From the NCBI RefSeq assembly GCF_002252565.1, contig NZ_NPML01000004.1, positions 183,811 through 247,810 on the forward strand: DNA of 64,000 nucleotides, in the 5' to 3' direction. Source of the DNA: Petroclostridium xylanilyticum. Its GTDB lineage: Bacteria; Bacillota; Clostridia; SK-Y3. Position numbers and translations under genes: made by a program. Under the pieces are notes generated by a model that saw only the letters and a program-made list of their open reading frames with translations, was not told where the DNA came from and ran no database searches. This document shows, piece after piece, positions 1-8,899 of this stretch; within the stretch, counting starts at the first letter, position 1, and each line of letters starts with the position of its first letter.

Positions 1-1
1 T

Positions 2-1048
2 GCTGTAGTAGGGACAGGCAACTATCACGAAATTGCAGAAGTAATAGGTGAGGCATTTAAGGGCAGCAAAGTATTAAAATATGGAAATCCAGACTATACG
101 CCTGAAGAAGGGTTACCCCGGTTCCAAAGTACTCCTTCCTACACTGCATATTTAAAGATATCCGATGGGTGTGATAACCATTGCACATATTGCATTATTC
201 CAAAACTAAGAGGAAAGTATCGGAGTAGAACCATTGAAGATGTAGCAACTGAAGCCAGACAGCTTTCTGAGCAGGGGGTCAAAGAATTAATTATTATTGC
301 ACAGGATACTACCCGCTATGGGATGGATATATATGGTGAGCACAAGCTTCATGAGCTGTTAAATGAACTGTGCAGAATTGAGAATATAAAATGGCTCCGG
401 TTGCATTACTGCTATCCGGAAGATATCACTGAAGAACTTATTGAGACAATTGCTGCACAGGAGAAGGTTTGCAATTACCTTGACATTCCTATTCAACACA
501 GCAGTAATTATATCTTAAAAAAAATGGGAAGAAGAGGTACACGGGAAAAGTTAATTGATTTGCTGAGCAGGATTAGGAGCAGGATTCCTGATGTGGCAAT
601 AAGGACCTCTATTATCGTCGGTTTTCCCGGGGAATCAGAACAGCATTTTAAAGAACTTGAGGAATTTATTCAGGATATTAAATTCGATAGAATGGGAGTT
701 TTTAAATATTCCCAGGAAGAAGATACACCGGCTGCCGAATTTGAAGGACAAGTCAGTGAAGAAGTCAAACAGCAAAGATATGAAAGGCTTATGTACTTGC
801 AAAGCAAAATTTCAAAAGAAATTAACCAAAACAAAATTAACAAACTCTATGAAGTACTGGTAGAGGGATATGATGGTAAAACCAATTGCTATTATGGACG
901 TACCTATGCCGATTCCATAGATATAGACGGTAAGGTATTTTTTAATAGTAAAACAACTTTAAAACCTGGTGATTTCGTGAAGGTTTTAGTAAAAAAAGCC
1001 GTTAATTATGACTTAATAGGGGAGATCTCAAATGAATCTTGCAAATAA
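2..1048 (+). CDS. rimO: Ribosomal protein uS12 methylthiotransferase RimO (5' part outside window)
   Basis: The reading frame is open from base 2, so the N-terminal MTTase domain begins before the window. RimO is a radical SAM enzyme that adds a methylthio group to an aspartate of ribosomal protein S12. The 4Fe-4S cysteines (C-x3-C-x2-C, read as CDNHCTYC) lie at bases 170-193, followed by the radical SAM barrel and a C-terminal TRAM-like segment ending in LIGEI. The segment QDTTRYGMDIYG and the wording around the cysteines fit RimO better than its paralogue MiaB. The end overlaps pgsA by 17 bp, which suggests co-transcription. Product assignment is firm; the true start is not visible. Confidence 0.93.
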   Translation, partial: AVVGTGNYHEIAEVIGEAFKGSKVLKYGNPDYTPEEGLPRFQSTPSYTAYLKISDGCDNHCTYCIIPKLRGKYRSRTIEDVATEARQLSEQGVKELIIIAQDTTRYGMDIYGEHKLHELLNELCRIENIKWLRLHYCYPEDITEELIETIAAQEKVCNYLDIPIQHSSNYILKKMGRRGTREKLIDLLSRIRSRIPDVAIRTSIIVGFPGESEQHFKELEEFIQDIKFDRMGVFKYSQEEDTPAAEFEGQVSEEVKQQRYERLMYLQSKISKEINQNKINKLYEVLVEGYDGKTNCYYGRTYADSIDIDGKVFFNSKTTLKPGDFVKVLVKKAVNYDLIGEISNESCK

Positions 1049-1571
1049 AATAACGATGCTCAGGATATTTCTTGTTCCTATTTTTATGTTTTTTTTACTT
1101 ACAAAGTTTCCTTACGGAGCTTATATTGCAGTAGGAATATTTATTATTGCTGCTGTTACCGATGGTCTGGATGGCTATGTTGCAAGAAAATGGAAGCTGG
1201 TCACCAATTTTGGCAAATTTGTTGACCCTCTTGCAGATAAGCTGCTTGTAACAGCAGCACTTATCTCTTTAGTAGAGTTAAATAAATTGTCTTCCTGGGT
1301 GGCAATGATCATTATTACCCGGGAGTTTGTCGTGACGAGCTTACGAGTTGTCGCCGTTTCGGAAGGTATCATCATTGCAGCCAGCATGTGGGGAAAAATT
1401 AAAACCGTTACCCAGATTATTGCGATTGTTGCTATACTCATCGATAATTTTTCATTCAGGTTGTTCGGGTTTTCCTTTGGGCAAATTACGATGCTTATTG
1501 CGGTGATATTTACTGTCTTTTCGGGTATAGATTATTTAGCTAAAAACTGGAAGGTTATTGATATAAATTAA
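1032..1571 (+). CDS. pgsA: CDP-diacylglycerol--glycerol-3-phosphate 3-phosphatidyltransferase
   Basis: This 179-residue integral membrane protein makes phosphatidylglycerol phosphate, the committed step of phosphatidylglycerol synthesis. The CDP-alcohol phosphotransferase signature DG-x2-AR-x8-G-x3-D-x3-D is seen from TDGLDGYVAR to GKFVDPLADK (about residues 43-70). The rest is hydrophobic, with four to six likely membrane segments. The start ATG lies inside the end of rimO with GGGGAGATC just upstream. The rimO-pgsA pair is common in Clostridia. A hairpin with a T-tract 120 bp downstream closes the unit. Confidence 0.95.
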   Translation: MNLANKITMLRIFLVPIFMFFLLTKFPYGAYIAVGIFIIAAVTDGLDGYVARKWKLVTNFGKFVDPLADKLLVTAALISLVELNKLSSWVAMIIITREFVVTSLRVVAVSEGIIIAASMWGKIKTVTQIIAIVAILIDNFSFRLFGFSFGQITMLIAVIFTVFSGIDYLAKNWKVIDIN

Positions 1572-1576
1572 GAATA

Positions 1577-1648
1577 AGATTGAGATTAAGACTAAGACTT
1601 AAGACATTTGTGGCGTTAAAAGCGCCACTATATTTATAATCTCAATCT
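1577..1648. repeat. Nested inverted repeat downstream of pgsA
   Basis: A perfect 12-bp inverted repeat (AGATTGAGATTA at 1577-1588, TAATCTCAATCT at 1637-1648) encloses a second hairpin, GTGGCG/CGCCAC at 1610-1628. The left arm continues as loosely 7-bp-periodic AGACTAAGACTTAAGAC, so it may be a diverged member of the heptamer hairpin family described elsewhere in this window. There is no T-tract, so it is not an obvious terminator. Confidence 0.6.
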
Positions 1649-1689
1649 AAATCTCATTTTGTATGTATATTTTATATAGTTTTTATTAA

Positions 1690-1723
1690 AAATACATCTT
1701 GTTGTAAAAAGATGTATTTTTTT
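1690..1723 (+). terminator. Rho-independent terminator after pgsA
   Basis: An 11-bp perfect stem (AAATACATCTT / AAGATGTATTT) with an 8-base loop runs directly into seven T residues. It separates rimO-pgsA from the fapR promoter that follows. Confidence 0.85.
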
Positions 1724-1734
1724 AATTTTAATTA

Positions 1735-1763
1735 TTGATATTTTTAAAAATTTGTATTATACT
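1735..1763 (+). promoter_or_regulatory. Sigma-A type promoter of fapR-fab operon
   Basis: TTGATA (1735-1740), a 17-bp spacer, and TATACT (1758-1763) form a near-consensus vegetative promoter, 66 bp ahead of the fapR start codon. It is the only strong promoter seen before the lipid cluster. Confidence 0.75.
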
Positions 1764-1778
1764 GATTATGATTAATAA

Positions 1779-1795
1779 TTATAACCAGGTAATAA
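1779..1795. promoter_or_regulatory. Candidate FapR operator
   Basis: TTATAACCAGGTAATAA is a 17-bp imperfect palindrome with the same length and the same ACC-N-GGT core layout as the known FapR site of Bacillus (TTAGTACC...GGTACTAA type, from memory). It sits just downstream of the expected transcription start, where a repressor would block the fapR promoter. This fits malonyl-CoA-relieved autoregulation, but it is inferred from sequence similarity only. Confidence 0.55.
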
Positions 1796-1828
1796 TACTA
1801 TATTATAAACCAATTTGAGGTGTGTTGG

Positions 1829-2404
1829 ATGGGGAGAATATCTTCTAAGAAGGAGAGGCAGAATCATTTACTGGAACAGTTGCAAGAAGATCCTTTTTTA
1901 ACTGATGAAGAGCTGGCGGAGATATTTAATGTTAGTGTACCTACGATACGCCTTGATAGATTGGAATTAGGAATACCTGAACTTAGAGAAAGAATTAAAA
2001 ATGTGGCTGAAAACAGTTATAATAAGGTTAAATCAATACAGAGCAAAGAAATTGTAGGCGAACTGGTGGATATTAATCTTGGAAAAAGCGGAATATCCAT
2101 ATTTGAAACAGATGAGAGTATGGTGTTTGAAAAGACAAAAATTGTTCGTGGGCATTTTATATATTCGCTTGCAGAAACCTTGGCAATTGCAGTAATTGAT
2201 GCACAAGTTGCATTAATAGGCGTAGCAAACATCAAATATAAAAGCCCGGTATACGCCGGAACCAAATTGATTGCGAAGGCGGAAGTAATTAGAATCCGTG
2301 AAAATAAATACATCGTTTGGGTAAAAATTAAAGAAAAACAAATTGAAGTGTTTAGGGGTAAATTTATTCTTGTTTCTCTGAATGGAGAAATCAAGAGGAG
2401 GTAA
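1829..2404 (+). CDS. fapR: Transcription factor FapR, malonyl-CoA-responsive repressor of lipid synthesis
   Basis: A 191-residue protein with an N-terminal DeoR-like helix-turn-helix ([20 protein letters not shown]) and a C-terminal hot-dog fold that in Bacillus binds malonyl-CoA. The linker motif [14 protein letters not shown] is nearly the same as in the Bacillus protein. A GTG at 1820 would add three residues, but GAGGTG at 1817-1822 is correctly spaced for ATG 1829. It heads the plsX-fab cluster and stops 4 bp before plsX, as expected of a local regulator. In FapR systems, free repressor silences the fab genes and malonyl-CoA releases it. Confidence 0.93.
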   Translation: MGRISSKKERQNHLLEQLQEDPFLTDEELAEIFNVSVPTIRLDRLELGIPELRERIKNVAENSYNKVKSIQSKEIVGELVDINLGKSGISIFETDESMVFEKTKIVRGHFIYSLAETLAIAVIDAQVALIGVANIKYKSPVYAGTKLIAKAEVIRIRENKYIVWVKIKEKQIEVFRGKFILVSLNGEIKRR

Positions 2405-2408
2405 ATGA

Positions 2409-3425
2409 ATGAGGATAGCCATTGATGCAATGGGTGGAGACCATGCACCTAAAGAAGTTATTAAAGGAAGTATACAAGCCGTAAAGGACTTTGATATTAA
2501 CATCGTTTTGATTGGGAAGGAAAGTATTATCAAAGAGGAATTGCAAGCTTATAAATTTCCTGTTGAAAAGGTACATATAAAAAATGCTGATGAAATTATT
2601 ACGAATGAGGATACTCCCACAAAAGCCATAAAAAATAAAAAAGACTCCTCTTTGGTTGTAGGTTTAAAGATGTTAAAAACCGGGGAAGCAGATGCGTTTG
2701 TTTCTGCCGGTAACACAGGAGCATTGTTAACCGGGGCTCTGTTACTCGTTGGTAGAATAAAAGGAGTAGACAGACCAGCATTGACTCCCATACTCCCTAC
2801 TGATAATGGATGTGCGCTACTTGTCGACGCAGGAGCAAATACTAGTTGTAAGCCAGAAAATTTTTTGCAGTTTGGTATAATGGGATCCGCTTATATGAAA
2901 AAAGTTCTGGGAATTGATACACCTAGAGTAGGGTTGGTAAATGTAGGAACAGAGGAAGGAAAAGGAAACGACTTAACTAAAACTGCCTATAATTTATTAA
3001 AAAATGCTCCTATAAACTTTCTAGGGAATATTGAAGCAAGAGAAATTCCCGGCGGTATTGCCGATGTTATCGTTTGTGACGGGTTTGTTGGAAATGTTAT
3101 GTTAAAGTTAATGGAAGGTATGGGGCTGACATTCTATTCAAATATTAAGAAAATTTTTACCAAAAATATTTTGACTTACTTCTCTGCTTTGCTGGTAAAA
3201 AGCGGACTAAAAGAATTTAAGAAAAAAATGGATTACACTGAGTATGGAGGCGCACCATTGCTGGGAATCGACGGAGTCGTCATTAAAGCACACGGAAGTT
3301 CAAATGCCAAAGCTTTTTACTCTGCAATTAGACAGACGAAAAAGTTTGTGGAGACAGGGGTTATTGATGAAATAAAGCAATATATTTGTGTGACGGGAGA
3401 GGATAACTTTGATTCAAATGAATAA
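2409..3425 (+). CDS. plsX: Phosphate acyltransferase PlsX
   Basis: PlsX (338 residues) converts acyl-ACP to acyl-phosphate, the acyl donor for PlsY at the start of phospholipid assembly. The N-terminus MRIAIDAMGGDHAP is diagnostic, and the Rossmann-like fold carries the usual SAGNTGALLTG and VCDGFVGNV segments. AAGAGGAGGT precedes the ATG at 2409; the ATG at 2405 is in a frame that stops after six codons. It follows fapR by 4 bp and overlaps fabH by 17 bp, so fapR-plsX-fabH are probably translated from one message. Confidence 0.96.
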   Translation: MRIAIDAMGGDHAPKEVIKGSIQAVKDFDINIVLIGKESIIKEELQAYKFPVEKVHIKNADEIITNEDTPTKAIKNKKDSSLVVGLKMLKTGEADAFVSAGNTGALLTGALLLVGRIKGVDRPALTPILPTDNGCALLVDAGANTSCKPENFLQFGIMGSAYMKKVLGIDTPRVGLVNVGTEEGKGNDLTKTAYNLLKNAPINFLGNIEAREIPGGIADVIVCDGFVGNVMLKLMEGMGLTFYSNIKKIFTKNILTYFSALLVKSGLKEFKKKMDYTEYGGAPLLGIDGVVIKAHGSSNAKAFYSAIRQTKKFVETGVIDEIKQYICVTGEDNFDSNE

Positions 3426-4407
3426 AAATGCAGGGATCGTAGGACTGGGAGTTTGTGTTCCTGAAAAGATACTTACAAATTTTGATCTGGAAAAAATGGT
3501 CGATACGTCAGATGAGTGGATAAAAACCAGGACAGGAATTGAACAAAGGCACATAGCAGATGAAAATACATTCACTTCTGACCTGGCATCAAAGGCTGCG
3601 ATAAATGCGCTGGAAGACGCCGGCATAAAACCTGAAGAGGTGGAGTTGATCATTGTAGCGACGATTACGCCTGATATGTTCAGCCCTTCAACAGCATGTA
3701 TTGTGCAGCATAAAATAGGTGCTGTTAATGCAGCAGCTTTTGATTTGAATGCCGCATGTTCCGGTTTTACCTATGGGCTTACTGTAGCAAGCCAGTTTAT
3801 TACCAGCGGATATTATAAAAATGCACTGGTAATTGGTGCCGAGTGTCTATCAAAGATTACAGATTGGAAAGACAGAAATACATGTGTACTTTTTGGTGAT
3901 GGTGCCGGTGCAGTAGTATTAAAGCCTGTAGATGAAGGACGGGGTATTTTGTCTACTCATCTTGGTGCTGACGGTTCCATAGGCAAACATCTTACCGTTC
4001 CAAGTCTGGCCCTTGAACCTCAGGAATTGGAAAAAAGAGACCCTGAAAACCCCAGGACAATTTGGATGAATGGGTCGGAGGTATTCAAATTTGCTGTAAA
4101 AATAATAGCCGATGCAACTTTAGCTGTTTTGGAAAAAATTAATTTGAATATTCATGATGTAGATGCAATTGTCCCGCATCAGGCAAATTTAAGAATTGTT
4201 GATGGAGCTGCAAAACGGTTAAAGTTTGATAATAATAAAATTTTTACTAACCTTCAAAAGTATGGTAATACTTCTGCTGCATCCATACCTATTGCATTAT
4301 ATGAAGCTGTGAAAAGCAGATTTATTAAAAATGATGACCTAATTGTGTTAGTAGGTTTTGGCGGAGGATTAACGTGGAGCTCGGCAGTGGTGAAGTGGTA
4401 TAAGTAA
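3409..4407 (+). CDS. fabH: Beta-ketoacyl-ACP synthase III
   Basis: FabH starts fatty-acid chains by condensing acetyl-CoA or branched acyl-CoA with malonyl-ACP. The catalytic triad is visible: Cys117 in NAACSGFTYG, His in VPHQANLR and Asn in KYGNTSAAS. The protein has 332 residues when started at TTG 3409, which has GGGAGAGG 6 bp upstream. An ATG at 3418, three codons later, is possible but 15 bp from that site. It overlaps the plsX end. In Gram-positive bacteria this enzyme largely sets the branched or straight character of the fatty acids. Confidence 0.95.
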   Translation: MIQMNKNAGIVGLGVCVPEKILTNFDLEKMVDTSDEWIKTRTGIEQRHIADENTFTSDLASKAAINALEDAGIKPEEVELIIVATITPDMFSPSTACIVQHKIGAVNAAAFDLNAACSGFTYGLTVASQFITSGYYKNALVIGAECLSKITDWKDRNTCVLFGDGAGAVVLKPVDEGRGILSTHLGADGSIGKHLTVPSLALEPQELEKRDPENPRTIWMNGSEVFKFAVKIIADATLAVLEKINLNIHDVDAIVPHQANLRIVDGAAKRLKFDNNKIFTNLQKYGNTSAASIPIALYEAVKSRFIKNDDLIVLVGFGGGLTWSSAVVKWYK

Positions 4408-4422
4408 AAAAGGAGGATGGCT

Positions 4423-5370
4423 ATGAAAACGAGAATATGCGACATATTAGGAATACAATATCCTATTCTTCAAGGAGGGATGGCGTGGGTGTCCACTGCG
4501 GAATTAGCATCGGCGGTATCTAATGCGGGCGGGCTTGGTATTATTGCAGCCGGTAATGCTCCTGCAGACTGGGTGAGAAATCAGATTATAAAAGCCAAGG
4601 AGATGACGGATAAGCCTTTTGGTGTTAATGTAATGCTGCTTTCTCCCTTTGTAGAAGAGGTAATGGAAGTTATCTATAAGGAAAAGGTTCCTGTCATAAC
4701 CACAGGAGCAGGAAATCCCGGTAAATATGTTGAAAAACTTAAATCGATTGGTACTAAAGTCATTCCGGTTATTCCTTCAGTAGCTCTTGCCAAAAGAATG
4801 GAAAAGGAAGGGGCAGATGCTGTAATAGCTGAGGGAACTGAATCAGGAGGCCATATTGGAGAATTAACCACAATGGTGTTGGTACCACAGGTAGCAGATG
4901 CTGTTGATATACCTGTAATTGCAGCGGGAGGTATTGCTGACAGCAGAGCTGTTGTTGCAGCTTTTGCCCTAGGTGCCGAAGGAGTACAGATAGGAACCCG
5001 TTTTATATGCTCCACAGAATGTGCAGTCCATGAAAATTATAAAAAAGCAGTGTTAGATGCCAAGGACAGGGATGCTGTTGTAACAGGACGTTCGACAGGA
5101 CATCCTGTCAGATCTCTTAAAAACAAACTTACAAAAGAGTTTGACAAGCTGGAAGAAAGCAGAGCTTCCATAGAGGAGTTGGAAAACCTGGGGAGAGGAA
5201 AACTTCAAGCAGCCGTATGTAATGGGGATGTCGTTAATGGTTCTGTTATGGCAGGGCAAATTGCAGGGCTAATTGATGATATCAAACCATGTAAAGATAT
5301 TATAGATGATTTAATCGGTAATACCTATGGTGTAATTGAAAGGATAAAATCTTTTTGTGGAGGGAATTAA
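4423..5370 (+). CDS. fabK: Enoyl-ACP reductase II (FMN-dependent)
   Basis: FabK performs the last reduction of each elongation cycle with FMN and NAD(P)H. It replaces the short-chain FabI, and no FabI is seen in the window. The nitronate-monooxygenase-like TIM barrel begins ILGIQYPILQGGMAW and carries the flavin phosphate-binding segments GTESGGHIGE and IAAGGIAD. AGGAGG at 4411-4416 abuts the ATG at 4417 but is 6 bp from ATG 4423, so the latter is chosen (315 residues). FabK is tolerant of triclosan in characterised relatives. Confidence 0.94.
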   Translation: MKTRICDILGIQYPILQGGMAWVSTAELASAVSNAGGLGIIAAGNAPADWVRNQIIKAKEMTDKPFGVNVMLLSPFVEEVMEVIYKEKVPVITTGAGNPGKYVEKLKSIGTKVIPVIPSVALAKRMEKEGADAVIAEGTESGGHIGELTTMVLVPQVADAVDIPVIAAGGIADSRAVVAAFALGAEGVQIGTRFICSTECAVHENYKKAVLDAKDRDAVVTGRSTGHPVRSLKNKLTKEFDKLEESRASIEELENLGRGKLQAAVCNGDVVNGSVMAGQIAGLIDDIKPCKDIIDDLIGNTYGVIERIKSFCGGN

Positions 5371-5371
5371 T

Positions 5372-6313
5372 ATGGGTAAAGTTGCTTTCATTTTTCCCGG
5401 CCAAGGTTCCCAATCTGTAGGAATGGGAAAAGACCTTGTGGAAAACTTTGAAAAAGCAAATGAAATTTATGAAAAAGCATCCGGTGCACTGGGCTTTGAT
5501 ATTAAGGCCATGATTTTTGAAGGTGATGAAGAAACGTTAAAAATCACCGAAAATACCCAGCCGGCAATATTAACTACCAGCGTAGCATGTCTTGAAGTGT
5601 TAAAGGAAAAAGGAATAAAACCCGATGTAGTTGCAGGACTTAGTTTGGGTGAATATACTGCTCATGTAGCTGCGGGATCTATTGATTTTGCCGATGCCGT
5701 AAAGCTTGTACGAAAACGGGGGAAATTTATGCAGGAAGCTGTCCCGTTAGGTGTGGGTACAATGGCAGCCATTATGGGATTAGAAAGCGAAGATGTCATT
5801 GCATGCTGCGAACAGGCAAAAGATCAAGGAATTGTAGAGCCGGCAAATTTTAATTGCCCCGGACAAATTGTTATTGCCGGTGAAGTTAAAGCTGTCGAAA
5901 AGGCATGTGAAGTTGCGAAGGGAAAAGGAGCAAAAAGGGCAATGATTTTACCGGTTAGCGCTCCATTCCACTGCAGCATGCTTAAACCGGCAGGAGATAA
6001 GTTAGCTGAAGAATTAGAAAAAGTAGAAATTAAGGATTTGAATATTCCTCTTATTTCAAATGTAAATGCAGAATATGTAAAAAGTAAAGATGAAATAAAA
6101 GAATTACTCATAAAACAGGTTAGTACTTCTGTAAAATGGGAAGAAAGTATTAAAAAAATGCTGAAGGATGGAGTAGATACTTTTATTGAGGTGGGTCCCG
6201 GCAAAGTTCTTGGCGGCTTTGTAAAAAAAATAGATAAAACGGCAATAATACATAACGTTGAAGACTTAGCCTCGTTAGAAAAAACAATAAGTGAGATGGG
6301 GGTGCAAAAATGA
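5372..6313 (+). CDS. fabD: Malonyl-CoA--ACP transacylase
   Basis: FabD moves malonyl groups from CoA to ACP and so provides the extender unit for the synthases. The N-terminal FIFPGQGSQSVGMGKD, the nucleophile elbow GLSLGEY and the catalytic histidine in SAPFHCSML are all present. The frame is open from GTG 5357, but GGAGGG at 5358-5363 points to ATG 5372, giving 313 residues. The stop overlaps the fabG start as ATGA, which suggests translational coupling. Its place between fabK and fabG is the common Clostridia order. Confidence 0.95.
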   Translation: MGKVAFIFPGQGSQSVGMGKDLVENFEKANEIYEKASGALGFDIKAMIFEGDEETLKITENTQPAILTTSVACLEVLKEKGIKPDVVAGLSLGEYTAHVAAGSIDFADAVKLVRKRGKFMQEAVPLGVGTMAAIMGLESEDVIACCEQAKDQGIVEPANFNCPGQIVIAGEVKAVEKACEVAKGKGAKRAMILPVSAPFHCSMLKPAGDKLAEELEKVEIKDLNIPLISNVNAEYVKSKDEIKELLIKQVSTSVKWEESIKKMLKDGVDTFIEVGPGKVLGGFVKKIDKTAIIHNVEDLASLEKTISEMGVQK

Positions 6314-7053
6314 GTCTGCAAGGGAAAACAGCAATTATTACTGGTGCAGGCCGAGGTATCGGCAAGGCAATTGCCATGAAATTAGCGCAAATGGGTGCAA
6401 ATATTGTAATTAATGATATTCCGTCTTCTATAGATGCAGATAAAACTGCTGAAGAAATAAATAGCAATGGGGGAAATGCAATTGTATGCAAAGGAGATGT
6501 AAGAAATCCACAGGATGTTGAAGCAGTTGTCCAGCAAGCTGTAGAAAAATTCGGTTCAGTTGACATCTTGATTAATAACGCCGGTATTACCAGGGATACA
6601 TTAATCATGAAGATGAGTGAAAAAGATTGGGATGATGTTTTAGATATTAATTTAAAGGGTGCATTCAATTGTATTAAAGCTGTAACAAGAATTATGATGA
6701 AACAACGCTCAGGTAAAATTGTAAATGTGGCTTCGGTAGTAGGTGTAATGGGAAATGCAGGCCAGGCAAACTATTCTGCTTCCAAAGCAGGCCTGATAGG
6801 ATTAACAAAATCAACTGCCAAAGAACTGGCACCAAGAGGAATTAACTGTAATGCAATCGCACCGGGTTTTATTCAATCAGATATGACAGATAAATTATCT
6901 GAAACCGTAAAAGAAGAATATATGAAAAACATTCCGCTCAAAAGGTTTGGGACGCCGGATGATGTGGCAAATGTTGTTGCTTTTTTGGTTTCAGATGATG
7001 CAAATTATATTACAGGTCAAGTTTTACATATTGACGGTGGACTGGTAATGTAA
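6310..7053 (+). CDS. fabG: 3-oxoacyl-ACP reductase
   Basis: A 247-residue short-chain dehydrogenase that reduces 3-ketoacyl-ACP with NADPH. The dinucleotide-binding motif TGAGRGIGKAIA (residues 11-22), the NNAG motif, the catalytic Ser in VASVVG and the YSASK pair are all visible, and the C-terminus ends GQVLHIDGGLVM. Its start codon overlaps the fabD stop by 4 bp. A 64-bp gap with a fresh strong ribosome-binding site separates it from acpP. Confidence 0.96.
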   Translation: MSLQGKTAIITGAGRGIGKAIAMKLAQMGANIVINDIPSSIDADKTAEEINSNGGNAIVCKGDVRNPQDVEAVVQQAVEKFGSVDILINNAGITRDTLIMKMSEKDWDDVLDINLKGAFNCIKAVTRIMMKQRSGKIVNVASVVGVMGNAGQANYSASKAGLIGLTKSTAKELAPRGINCNAIAPGFIQSDMTDKLSETVKEEYMKNIPLKRFGTPDDVANVVAFLVSDDANYITGQVLHIDGGLVM

Positions 7054-7117
7054 TATTATCTTTATATAGCCAATATTCACTTTACAAAATTTTCTACTTC
7101 GGAAGGAGGTGAATGCT

Positions 7118-7345
7118 GTGGTATTTGAAAAGGTAAGAGAGATCGTTGTTGATCAACTAGGAGTTGAAGAAGATGATGTAACAATGGAAGCTTCCTTCAT
7201 TGACGATTTAGGCGCAGATTCATTGGATATCGTTGAACTTATAATGGCTCTTGAAGAAGAATTCGATTTGGAAATTCCAGATGAAGAAGCGGAAAAAATT
7301 TCAACTGTTGGTGATGTAGTAGAGTATATCAAAGCCAATAGCTAA
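7118..7345 (+). CDS. acpP: Acyl carrier protein
   Basis: A 75-residue acidic four-helix carrier. Ser35 in [11 protein letters not shown] is the 4'-phosphopantetheine attachment site. The frame is open from GTG 7109, but that codon lies inside the Shine-Dalgarno GGAAGGAGGTG (7101-7111), so GTG 7118, 8 bp downstream of AGGAGG, is the likely start. The very strong ribosome-binding site fits the high ACP demand of the cell. A terminator follows within 2 bp, so fabF is probably also served by another promoter or by read-through. Confidence 0.95.
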   Translation: MVFEKVREIVVDQLGVEEDDVTMEASFIDDLGADSLDIVELIMALEEEFDLEIPDEEAEKISTVGDVVEYIKANS

Positions 7346-7346
7346 C

Positions 7347-7373
7347 AAAAAGTCCCGTCTATCGGGACTTTTT
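7347..7373 (+). terminator. Rho-independent terminator after acpP
   Basis: AAAAAGTCCCG / CGGGACTTTTT is an 11-bp perfect stem with a 5-base loop that starts right after the acpP stop. A smaller AAAAAGT/ACTTTTT hairpin at 7428-7446 follows. Together they partly insulate fabF from the upstream genes. Confidence 0.88.
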
Positions 7374-7518
7374 GTCTATATTCTTCCGTTTATCCAAAGA
7401 AAAGGTTTGCATTGGTGTTAATAATCAAAAAAGTTGATGACTTTTTGTTTTAATATATATTATTTATTAAGTTCTTAGCATATGAAATTTAAAGCTAAAC
7501 AGATTGGGGGTAAATAAA

Positions 7519-8754
7519 GTGAAAAGAAGAGTAGTAGTAACGGGCGTAGGTGCTGTAACACCTATTGGACATGGGAAGATCAATTTTTGGAATGCAATTA
7601 AAGAAGGAAAATGCGGGATAGATTATGTAACACGTTTTGATGCAAGCGAATATACTTGTAAAATTGCTGCAGAGGTAAAAGATTTTGATGTTACCCAATA
7701 TATAGATAAAAAAGAAGCAAAAAGAATGGATAGATATACCCACTATGCCATAGCAGCATGTATGATGGCCATTGAAGACGCCAAAATCAATATGAAAGAG
7801 TTAAATGGAGAGAGAGTAGGAGTAATTCTGGGGTCTGGTGTTGGGGGAATTGAGACTTTGGAAGATCAACATAATACAATGTTATCCAAAGGGCCTGGAA
7901 GAGTAAGTCCGTTTTTTATTCCAATGATGATTTCTAATATGGCAGCAGGGCACATCGCAATAATGACCGGAGCTAAAGGAGTAAATGAAACAATTGTATC
8001 AGCCTGCGCTTCAGGTACCAACGCTATTGGAGATGCCTTTAGAGCCATTCGTAATGGTGATGTGGACGTAGTAATCACAGGAGGTGCAGAGGCTCCTATC
8101 ACTTCATTATCTTTTGCCGGTTTTTGTTCTATGAAAGCAATGTCTACAAGGAATGAAGATCCTAAATGCGCATGCAGTCCGTTTGATGCTGAAAGAGACG
8201 GGTTTGTAATGGGTGAGGGGGCAGGTATTCTTATACTCGAAGAATTGGAACATGCTAGAAGCAGAGGGGCAGAAATAATTGCAGAAGTTGTTGGATACGG
8301 CTCTACCGATGATGCATATCATATCACAGCTCCGGCGCCTAACGGAGAAGGCGGAGCCAGAGCTATGAAACTTGCTATTGAAGATGCAGGTATTGCACCT
8401 GATGAAGTAGATTATATCAATGCCCATGGAACCTCAACACCTTACAATGATAAATATGAAACTGCCGCAATCAAAACAGTGTTTGGAGAACATGCCTACA
8501 AATTAGCAGTAAGTTCTACAAAATCCATGACCGGGCATTTACTAGGGGCAGCCGGAGCTGTTGAAGCTATTATCAGTGCATTAGCTTTGAAAGATAATTA
8601 TATTCCGGCCACTATAAACTACAAAAACCCAGATGCAGAATGTGACCTGGATTATGTAATAAACCAGGGAAGAAATAAAGAAATAAAGTATGCGCTTTCA
8701 AACTCTTTAGGATTCGGCGGGCATAACGCAACCATTTTGTTAAAGAAATATTGA
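7519..8754 (+). CDS. fabF: Beta-ketoacyl-ACP synthase II
   Basis: FabF elongates acyl-ACP and closes the fatty-acid cluster. The Cys-His-His triad is seen in [22 protein letters not shown] and [13 protein letters not shown], and the C-terminus ends [18 protein letters not shown]. The frame is open from TTG 7504, but GGGGGT at 7506-7511 is spaced for GTG 7519, giving 411 residues, the normal family length. A terminator and about 170 bp separate it from acpP, so its expression may be partly independent. Confidence 0.95.
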   Translation: MKRRVVVTGVGAVTPIGHGKINFWNAIKEGKCGIDYVTRFDASEYTCKIAAEVKDFDVTQYIDKKEAKRMDRYTHYAIAACMMAIEDAKINMKELNGERVGVILGSGVGGIETLEDQHNTMLSKGPGRVSPFFIPMMISNMAAGHIAIMTGAKGVNETIVSACASGTNAIGDAFRAIRNGDVDVVITGGAEAPITSLSFAGFCSMKAMSTRNEDPKCACSPFDAERDGFVMGEGAGILILEELEHARSRGAEIIAEVVGYGSTDDAYHITAPAPNGEGGARAMKLAIEDAGIAPDEVDYINAHGTSTPYNDKYETAAIKTVFGEHAYKLAVSSTKSMTGHLLGAAGAVEAIISALALKDNYIPATINYKNPDAECDLDYVINQGRNKEIKYALSNSLGFGGHNATILLKKY

Positions 8755-8758
8755 TTTA

Positions 8759-8786
8759 GTGGGTGGTGGGTAGTGAAACTCGCCAC
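8759..8786 (+). repeat. G-type heptamer repeat, 3 units, with opposing CGCCACCC
   Basis: GTGGGTG, GTGGGTA and GTGAAAC follow the fabF stop at a 7-bp period. GGGTGG pairs with CCACCC at 8781-8786. It belongs to the same loose heptamer family as the repeats at 20817, 29879, 35408 and 48385, each of which lies just after a stop codon. Confidence 0.55.
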
Positions 8787-8899
8787 CCTTCTCTAAATTT
8801 TTAAAAATGTTAATCTAAAAAGTACCAATAGCTTTTGACGAGCAGTTAGGTATGTAGTTTTAACTGTTGGTCAAGGGTTGTTGAATAGTGGAGGAAATT

